A stretch of DNA of 64,000 nt. Origin: Parasitella parasitica. Taxonomy: Eukaryota > Mucoromycota > Mucoromycetes > Mucorales > Mucoraceae. Location of the stretch: the NCBI GenBank assembly GCA_025201805.1, contig MU619241.1:85480-149479 (forward strand). Reading direction: 5' to 3'. The notes beneath the pieces were generated by a model. The model was given only the letters and a program-made list of their open reading frames with translations. It was not told where the DNA came from and did not search any database. The position numbers were made by a program, and so were the translations under genes. This document shows positions 57,009 through 64,000 of this stretch, one piece after another (the stretch's first letter is position 1; every line of letters starts with the position of its first letter).

Positions 57009-57372
57009 TCAAAGGATGATTTCTTTCGCGAGCCTCTTCTTTTTTTCAAAGTCTTCAATTTCCACCAAAATGCTTTGACGTTCCTCCATGATTTCTTTGA
57101 TTCGACTGTCCAATTCATTCAAACGAGCCTTCTTAGTTACTTATTCATCTTCAAGGAGCTGCAAACCTTCTTCAAAAACCCTAATCAATCAAGTAAATGT
57201 AATAAATATGAAATTCAGCAACATGTGTGCATTGAGCTTTGCGCTTTGCGTACCTTTTCCACCTTGCTGTGATTGTTCGCTGTGGGCTTTTTGGGTTTGG
57301 AGGTTGGGAAGATGATTCTGGAGGCTGGGAGGTTGACCCTGGAGACTGGATAATAGTTGGTGGTCGAGACAT
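57009..57372 (-). pseudogene. Small coiled-coil protein gene with an in-frame stop
   Basis: Two exons (57372-57254 and 57180-57009) would encode a 95-residue protein but for a TAA at 57143-57141. The N-terminus is Pro/Ser/Gln-rich (MSRPPTIIQSPGSTSQPP). Then comes a continuous helical part that spans the stop: TARWKRVFEEGLQLLEDE, stop, VTKKARLNELDSRIKEIMEE and RQSILVEIEDFEKKKRLA. Frame, composition and coiled-coil pattern continue unchanged on both sides, so a single base change (for example from GAA, AAA or CAA) probably made the stop. The intron (57181-57253) is GT-AG. Alternatives are readthrough, a 52-residue short protein, or a sequencing error. Family not recognised. Confidence 0.5.
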
Positions 57373-57648
57373 AGGCAAGAAACGCACCAAATCAACTTAG
57401 CAGTACGTTGTGACAATGTCGTTCTTGCTTGTTGCTTTCACTAAACAAACCAATTCATCAATATTCAAGCCCATGCAGTCTTGGGTGTTGTAGAAAACAA
57501 AGGCCATAACATGATTGGAAAAGTGTAAGAAGGCAACACTACAGCAAAGGTGAGAGAGCAATCTGTTTATTGCTTTTAATCGTTATCTTCCTCGACGCGT
57601 TGTTTTTAGCATTAGAAGTAGGGCAATCGGGGTTTTTTCTTTTAGAAT
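57373..57648. other. Spacer between pseudogene and transposase relic
   Basis: About 280 nt between a minus-strand pseudogene start and the plus-strand transposase relic, perhaps including decayed 5' parts of the latter. Nothing clear. Confidence 0.35.
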
Positions 57649-58097
57649 ATGCTGAATACTTGCAATGGCGTTTTTATCTTTAAACCACTCCCCCTAAAGT
57701 TTGACATTAAGCTAAGCACCAATGGTATTCATTTACATTTGATCAACAAAATTGCTTGCACTTTGAAAATTGCGAAGCCTTTGTTTACCAAAAGAAATGA
57801 TGAAAGCACACTTCAGAAACGAGTAGACTTTGCCTCAAGTAACATTAACTACGATAGTAATTGTATTTTTGTAGATGAATCAGGAAATTTGCCAGATCCA
57901 AGAAGGGAGAAGCAGCAAAGATAGTTCCTGGAGGTAACAATGCCAAGATCTTCTCTGATTTTTCAAAAATGTTGATCGAATCTTTGAAAGATGAACGTAC
58001 TCCTCGGTACATTATTTTGGATAATGCTCGTATTCACCATGCCACCATTGTTCAAGAACGACTGAATAAAATAAAGTCCAAAGAGAAAGACCTGTAG
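57649..58097 (+). pseudogene. Decayed DDE transposase (IS630/Tc1-like)
   Basis: Two frames are needed. Frame one (57649-57924) contains LFTKRNDESTLQKRVDF and the first catalytic block NCIFVDESGN. Frame two, about 57885-58097, contains ARSKKGEAAKIVPGGNNAKI, FSDFSKMLIESLKDERTPRY and the second catalytic block YIILDNARIHHATIV. These blocks (VDESGF and DNARIH) are those of DDE_3 transposases in Tc1/mariner-like and IS630 elements. Between them a frameshift and a deletion have removed the usual middle segment, and the third acidic residue is not found. No terminal inverted repeats recognised. The element is inactive. Confidence 0.75.
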
Positions 58098-58324
58098 ATA
58101 GCTAAAAAAAAAAAAAAAAAAAAACACATGTAGTAAAAATTTATCAATCAAGTTCAAAGGGTAATTCTGACGAAAATGAAAATTTAACCGGCAGAATTGT
58201 CCTATATCAATTGAATAATGTGTTTGCTTCCCCTGATTGAGCATTGGAATCCCGGCTATTCCTCATTGATTCGGTGCTCAAATAATCAAATTAAGACTTT
58301 TATTTCTTTTCTCTTCATAATAAC

Positions 58325-61300
58325 ATGCAAAACATGGACCTTGCACTCGATATAACATCATCATGTCGAGTACGCGTACTGCTAGTTCCCGTTTCCCCCA
58401 TCAAAAAATCAACATTTTGGCGCCATGTTGAACTTGTTCGAAAATTCAGCCTTGTTCGTCTCGGCGATGTTACGCCTGATCTTCATCAAGGTGCTAATGG
58501 TATACTAAGATCGCTGCACCTTAACAACAACAACAACAAAAAAATAAAAAAATAAAACTAATGACGATTCCTCGCCCCCCTTTTTTTTTTGTCATAGCCA
58601 AATTCAACAGCCAAGCATTTCAGGAAGGACAAATGCATTTCCAATTTGTTACGAAATACAACCAAGATCATTGCCATCTCGAAGACTTTCAGCCACATAG
58701 ACGTATTTTCGGTGTAAGTGTATTTTTTTTTCAACCCCTGAATTTGCAAATGACCGAATCTATCATAGGTTATTGGTATCATGGATTGTAGAGAATGGAA
58801 CGACAAGGATTTAAGTGAAGGATACAGAAAGTTTGTAGGCATGCTAAGTCAGGTACTATCGAGAAATTATCCATGTGCGACTATATCCATGTGCTAACGG
58901 TGCAATAAAATACAGTATCCCACAGCAGTTGCAACTAGATGCTTTGCTTTCGATCCGACTGAGAGTCAGCCAGATGACACCAAAGGGCTTGTCATGATTC
59001 CTAATGTCGGAAACATGTCATTTTATATGAGCACTATGATATGCGACTTTGCAAGCCAAATTCTGGACCAATTTGCTGCAATTGTAAGTGTTTATGATAC
59101 TGAGCTTTATGAAAAACTCAATTTAGGGTTTAGGCAGAGCGTATTGAAAGCTTGAACGTTTTAGAGTCGCCAGTTCCTTCTGGTTACATGCCTAAAAGTT
59201 TTGATGCGAGCATCATAAATAACCGATTGATACAACCTCAAACTTCCAACAGTTCACCGCAACAGCCTAGCAGAAATACTCAAGCTCTTACACCATCATC
59301 CTCCGTCTCTTCTTCCTTTCTGAAAAGAGCTTCTACCACAGCCGCAAACACACGGAAAAGTCTAGTATCAACAAATTCCCCTCCTACGCCCAAACCATCA
59401 TTATCCCGATCCATTACATTTACAGGGCCTCCAGCAGCCATTGCTGGAGATACTGGGAGAACATTGCAAAGAACACCCGGCCGTATCAAAAAGCTGTTGG
59501 GCGATTTTTATTTGTTAGCAGGTAGACTCCCAGACGCAGTGAAGCAGTGAGTTATTATTAGCGAATGAGCACAAGCAGTATCAAGTTAATTGCAATCGAT
59601 ACAATTAGTTACGACGAAGCTATTGAGATGGCACAAACTTCATACGACTATTTATGGCTTAGTAGCGCAAAGGAAGGGCTAGCATGTGCTACTATTTTAT
59701 TAGCATTTCTTCAAGCTGATGCAGGTGTAAGTAAAAGAGAAAAAATGGATGCTTTTTGTGCTCATTGAATCATACAGCACATTGTATCGAGACAAGCCTT
59801 GACAACAGAAGACGACGCAGTAGCAGATCCAACACCAACTACTACTACCGCAGCACCACCAAACGAAGAAGCCAACAAACTACCAATTATTGTCAATGAA
59901 ATAATCGAAATGTACGACGATTTGCTGCTATCATATGCTAAAGTAAACTCAACAGCCAGCATTCCCATTCCTAAGCTAATTTTTGCTGAAGCCTGTTTGA
60001 AGATTTCTCGATTTTTGATGATCATCTATTTGAATGGGGGTTGGGACAAAGATCTATTGACCAAGATTGTGCAGACACCACCATCCCAAAGTCTTTTGAA
60101 ACGAGGAGCTCAACTTGAGTCGACTTCTGATCTAGAAAAATACAAAGGGAGTGGGATAACTCGATTTTTCATTGCTAAATGGATCACCAAAGTTTGGATC
60201 ATGAATATAGACGACATGTCATTGATAGATCAAGTAAGAAAAAAAAAAAAACTTTTCAGTGTATTGAGTTGAGTGAATACTTGTATATTTTTGCAGATTA
60301 ACGTTATGACTCAAATGTCCTCAGTTTTGTCAACCATCGGCTATCATCGTAAATCGGCATGGTTCATGTATGAGACCTTGAACCGGATGACCCCATTACT
60401 GATTCAAGGCAGAGCCGCCATGGCAAGTTCTAATCCCAACAAAAAAAGCGCTGAAAAAGGCGACGACGGGATTTTGGAGGTTTTGAAAAGGATTTGTGAA
60501 GTGTATGGTATTGGCGGTAAGGCACAATGAAAATTTACATGTTTACATAAAGATAACTCAACATTGGCGGGATAGAGAGCAATGTGCAAGATGGCGGTAC
60601 TCTGCAAATATTGCAGAGCAAGTTCAACAGCCAACAGGAAAAGACAGATCATGCTGTTAAATCCAACATTGTTGGCTTTGGTTGGGCTGCATTACAAATC
60701 GACATATTGCGCGAGTGCATTGTCATTTCTGAGGCTATCCAAGGTACAGTCTACAGTTGAACTCTGGGGCTATGGAAACTAAATAAGAGCTTCACAATTA
60801 TATAGATCACGCTTCCATGTTGTATTATACCACTGTTTTGTTGAAAAACCTATATCAGCACATATCAAAAGATGAGCAAATTAGGCTTGCTTCTTCAATT
60901 CAACGTATTGTCAACATTAGTAAAAGATCAGGCCAAGTTGACAGCAATGTCAATTACTGGGGATTCAATATTGTGAAATCTATCCAACCAATCGCACCTA
61001 TACCACGAAAAACAATATTTCAGCATCCTTTATTGATTGCCAAGGCATTGGCTGCCTCTAAGGAAGGCCGCGCTAATTCTGGTGATCCATTTATTTACAA
61101 CCCGTTTGCTAAAAAGAAAGATGACAAGGTGATTTTTACATATATTTTGCAAATGACAACCAACTTACATGACAATACAGCCTCAAATTAACTTGATAAA
61201 AGACGAAGTCTGTGAATTCAAAGTGGCTTTAGCTAATCCATTTGGCTTTGATTTGGAACTTAGTAACATTGTACTCAGGTAAATATCAGATATAAAGCAA

Positions 61301-63457
61301 ATATAGCACTTTGCAGCTCTAAACGGAATGCAAATAGCACTTCCGGCATCAAGTTTTCAGCTGTTTCCACGGCAGCAACTATCCCTGCCAACGATACACT
61401 TAGTCTCAAATTAGCTGGTACGCCTTTGGAAACCGGATCTTTGATTATTCGTGGCTGCATAATCAAGATTACTGGCTTTGCAGAACAAGAGTTTATGAAT
61501 GAAAAGCAGGATGTTAAAAAAGTAGAGCAACCAAAGAACAGCAAGGATATCATACAGCAATCAATAGAATCAGAACGCTTCAAATACACGTAAGTCAAGT
61601 TCGTCATTATAAAGCTGCAGTGTTTAATCATTACTTAGTGGGCTTCAGGCATTATCTCAAAGGCCAGATCAGCGTAATTATAACCAATAAACCAAAGCGA
61701 ACAAGTATTTACATGCAGTTGTTTAATACAGGCCAAACTCCTAGTGAAAAGAAAATCATAGAGAACATACAACAAGAAGGCTTGAACGTAATAGAAGACC
61801 AACCTTTACTAAAGATCAAATCAACCTCGTTATTGCATGGCGCGGTCATGTTGTTTGAAGGGGAAATGACGCACATTTCGATCCAAGTCGAAAACATTGG
61901 CAACATTCCTGTGGATTTCCTGACGTTATCCTTCACAGACTCTACGACGGTTCACCCTAAGCCTATCAACCCAGAATTACCAACTGAAGAACAATACGAA
62001 ATTGAACTATATACCAAAGGAACTCCAGTCTTTTCTTGGGAGGGGTCAAAAGCTGATAGCAACCAAATTGGCAAAAAGATTAACCTTCCTCCAGGAGAGA
62101 ATACCGAGATCGTTGTCAATATATACGGCAAACAAGGATGGTAAGCATCACCAGATTAGTATGAGACGTCGTTAGTAATCTGCAGAATCTAGTACGGGTG
62201 GCGCTATTCATGTAGACTACGGCTATTTAGATAGAGCAATTAAAGATCAGTCAGAAAAGACATCAGAAACTACTAGCCAAGACTTGCCCACTACCTTGTA
62301 TACTAGACAGCTCTACTTGCCCATTATGATAACAGTGTATCAGAACCTGGAACCTTTGAATTGGGATGTGCTGTATCTTCGGGACAATATGTCAGTAACA
62401 GAGGCGATGGCAAATGACGCCTGTGCCAAAATAGAAAACCTGGATATCAAGCGTATTGAATCTGCTGAACAGCCGGTTGAGGAATTGCTCGTGCTAACGC
62501 AGCGAGCAAATGACAATGACGACAAAAACCCTTACTGTCTGTTGACATTAGATGTTCGAAACACTTGGACCACACCATTCGATATCGAATTTACGGTGGA
62601 CAATTCGACCGAAAAAAATGATGCCAACATAAACAACTTGCTTAGGTCAGTAGTGACTATACAACCATCATTGACCAAGAGGTAATTTCCAAACAGTTCA
62701 TGCTTCAGACATACTCAATTTCTGCACTAGAATCGTCTTGCCGCTGAAAAAACTATTCCTGACATCTGAGCAACGATTGCAGCCTATTCCCAGCTTTGAT
62801 TTAAACAAGCAGTTTGTTATATCTCAGGCACCAAAGATGGCACCAGAGCAAGAACGGGCTCGTTTACAAGTGTTTTGGTACAGAGAACAATTGCTATCAC
62901 GAGTCAAAGCTAGATGGCAGTGTAGATCGAATGGCCGTAGTGGCACCATCAGTTTACGACCCTCGTTACGTTTAACCGCTCTTCAATTGAATGTGCTTAA
63001 AAAGCAAGACATTGAATTTATAGTCGACATGTCAAAGGAAGGCGTAGAAACTACGGGACATCGTCAATTCCGATGCAGAGTCAACTCCTTTGTACATATG
63101 AATGTAAAAATTGCCAATAGACAAGGTATTTTCAACTTTGGATTAAATGAATCCGCTCAGACGCTTACTTTTTGATATATTCTAGTTCGACCTGTTAAAT
63201 TGATATTGCGAATTCAGCCTGTTCAGAGCTATAACGATGGAGCAAAGGAATACGATCTTACAGAAAAGCTTTTGATGCAAGGCGTATCACAGCTGGTACT
63301 ACCAGAAATACCGCCCAACGGCGAAATTACTCATGAAATTCCTCTGTGCTTTTTGTCGCGTGGTAAATTTGAATTTCTGTATCATGTCGAAGATATTCAC
63401 ACCAGAGAAATGTATTACGACCATGATTGGGCTTTTGTAAATGTATTTGATGAATAA
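58325..63457 (+). CDS. TRS120: Trs120/TRAPPC9 subunit of the TRAPPII complex
   Basis: TRAPPII subunit acting with the Ypt31/32 (Rab11) exchange complex in late-Golgi and endosomal traffic; the Aspergillus orthologue HypA is needed for hyphal growth. Seventeen exons (58325-58499, 58598-58713, 58769-58852, 58916-59083, 59134-59546, 59609-59726, 59778-60233, 60297-60516, 60576-60743, 60806-61128, 61181-61278, 61317-61589, 61639-61673, 61732-62140, 62193-62681, 62731-63125, 63186-63457) join in frame to 1403 residues. The N-terminus is strongly conserved: RVRVLLVPVSPIKKSTFWRH, VRLGDVTPDLHQGAN, PHRRIFGVIGIMDCREW and YPTAVATRCFAFDPTESQPD, then VGNMSFYMSTMICDFASQIL. Later landmarks are PLLKIKSTSLLHGAVMLFEG, VENIGNIPVDFLTLSFTDST and YTRQLYLPIMITVYQNLEPL. 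A Met four residues in (58334) is an alternative start. Short introns such as 38 nt (61279-61316) occur. The decayed transposase ends 227 bp upstream. Confidence 0.95.
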
Positions 63458-63514
63458 ACAGTTTATGTGCGTCATTTTTCTTTATATAGAAGCAAATTTG
63501 CTCGCAAGAGCTGA

Positions 63515-63552
<38 letters not shown>

Positions 63553-63910
63553 AATTATAAAGTTGATCATGGCCCTGCCACAATCCCTTCGAATTTGCAT
63601 GTACGAATATGCTCTTGCCCATCAAAAAGGTACCTATGTAAAAAAAAAAAAAATCAAATACTTGTTGATAAGAGCACACAACTTCAGTTTTACGCTAATT
63701 CTGCCAAGTCGTGCTTCGTCCTATTATATTTACACGATTGTCCTCCGTTGGCCTTTCATCGTCATTTTGAAAGGTATTCTCATTATTTCAGTTGTGCCTA
63801 TGGGGCGTAGAAATATCCCTGAGTTTCGTTCAGCCTAAACAGGAAATGGACATGAGTGCCGTTAATTACTATACCTGCAAACGGGAATTGCATACTTTTT
63901 CTTCTTTAAT
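63458..63910. other. Intergenic region with GA microsatellite and an unresolved frame
   Basis: Between Trs120 and the next start lie a GA repeat (63517-63549) and an open start at 63569 (MALPQSLRICMYEYALAHQK) that ends at a GTACCT donor-like site. Downstream pieces (63660-63775) stay open, but splice phases do not give a complete model. It may be a small gene I could not resolve, or chance. Confidence 0.35.
63517..63549 (+). repeat. GA dinucleotide microsatellite
   Basis: About 16 uninterrupted GA units, 60 nt after the Trs120 stop. Confidence 0.9.
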
Positions 63911-64000
63911 ATGGCTTTTAGAGAAACACTTTTAGAGAGATTGCGAGCCCGTGATAAAGCTGCTAATAACTTTCACGATATTATCGTTGCAAGTAAGCCA
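63911..64000 (+). CDS. Start of an Atg16-like autophagy gene, cut by window end
   Basis: An ATG at 63911 opens MAFRETLLERLRARDKAANN, then FHDIIVASKP, to the window edge. The pattern of an amphipathic helix with LxxRLRxRDxxxxxFxxII is that of the N-terminal Atg5-binding region of Atg16, the coiled-coil partner in the Atg12-Atg5 complex that lipidates Atg8. A GTAAGC donor-like sequence at about 63992 may end the first exon. Only about 30 residues are visible, so the assignment is tentative. Confidence 0.4.
   Translation, partial: MAFRETLLERLRARDKAANNFHDIIVASKP

Noticed and set aside
61620-61731. Unspliced reading of the TRS120 region 61639-61731 as continuous coding
   Set aside because: The continuous frame begins in an intron and does not match the family; splicing 61674-61731 out joins GLQALSQRPDQR to QTPSEKK in the right phase.

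Overview
The window is nuclear DNA of a filamentous fungus, most likely an early-diverging one of the Mucoromycota (Mucorales-like). Pointers are the AT-rich sequence, many short phase-conserved introns (mostly 40-100 nt, usually GT-AG, with CTAAC/CTAAT-type branch points), compact gene clusters, and the protein families present: vacuolar proteinase A, coronin, Rer1, a TRAPPII subunit, a Nam8-like three-RRM protein, an SPX-RING ligase, a tetraspanin and an AIM19-like protein. The species is inferred only from style. Every multi-exon model was built by hand from splice signals and reading-frame continuity, without transcripts. A 10-N assembly gap lies at 29526-29535.

Layout. 1-2667 is gene-poor and carries a MITE-like inverted-repeat element. 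2668-14730 holds a SulP sulfate permease, a small GPI-type protein, proteinase A, ribosomal protein eL6, a small secreted protein and coronin. 15096-19400 holds a Gon7-like KEOPS subunit, a P-loop sulfotransferase-fold protein and an Mrh4-like mitochondrial helicase. 20171-28498 holds a Nam8-like RRM protein, a PAF-acetylhydrolase-like esterase, succinyl-CoA ligase alpha, Rer1 and a short PACT-like coiled coil. 28499-30456 is a gene-poor island with the assembly gap and a trio of hairpins. 30457-42570 is dense: an unrecognised His/Ser/Asn-rich protein, tetraspanin, AIM19-like, a divergent M13 metallopeptidase, SPX-RING E3, a PPxY-tailed membrane protein and a Sel1-repeat protein. 42571-58324 is mostly repeat-rich and gene-poor, interrupted by a pseudokinase and a sugar/triose-phosphate-type transporter, and it ends in a nonsense-mutated pse­udogene and a decayed DDE transposase. 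58325-64000 holds a 17-exon Trs120/TRAPPC9 gene and, at the edge, the start of an Atg16-like gene.

Functional links are loose, as expected for a eukaryotic chromosome. Membrane traffic recurs: Rer1 (Golgi-to-ER retrieval), Trs120 (TRAPPII), proteinase A (vacuole), an Atg16-like start, and a PPxY-tailed membrane protein convergent with a RING ligase gene. Mitochondrial functions also recur: Mrh4-like, succinyl-CoA ligase and AIM19-like. Divergent gene pairs sharing short promoters are succinyl-CoA ligase/Rer1 (about 330 bp) and the PPxY protein/Sel1 protein (about 320 bp).

The most unusual items are: a coronin intron carrying an in-frame, VHS-like 91-nt cassette that would act as a poison exon; an M13 peptidase that keeps HExxH but has Asn at the third zinc-ligand position; a CAMK-type pseudokinase lacking HRD, DFG and an N-lobe; 11-nt and 19-nt microexons; two GC-AG introns; a 33-nt candidate intron; and dispersed repeat copies that differ only by transitions.
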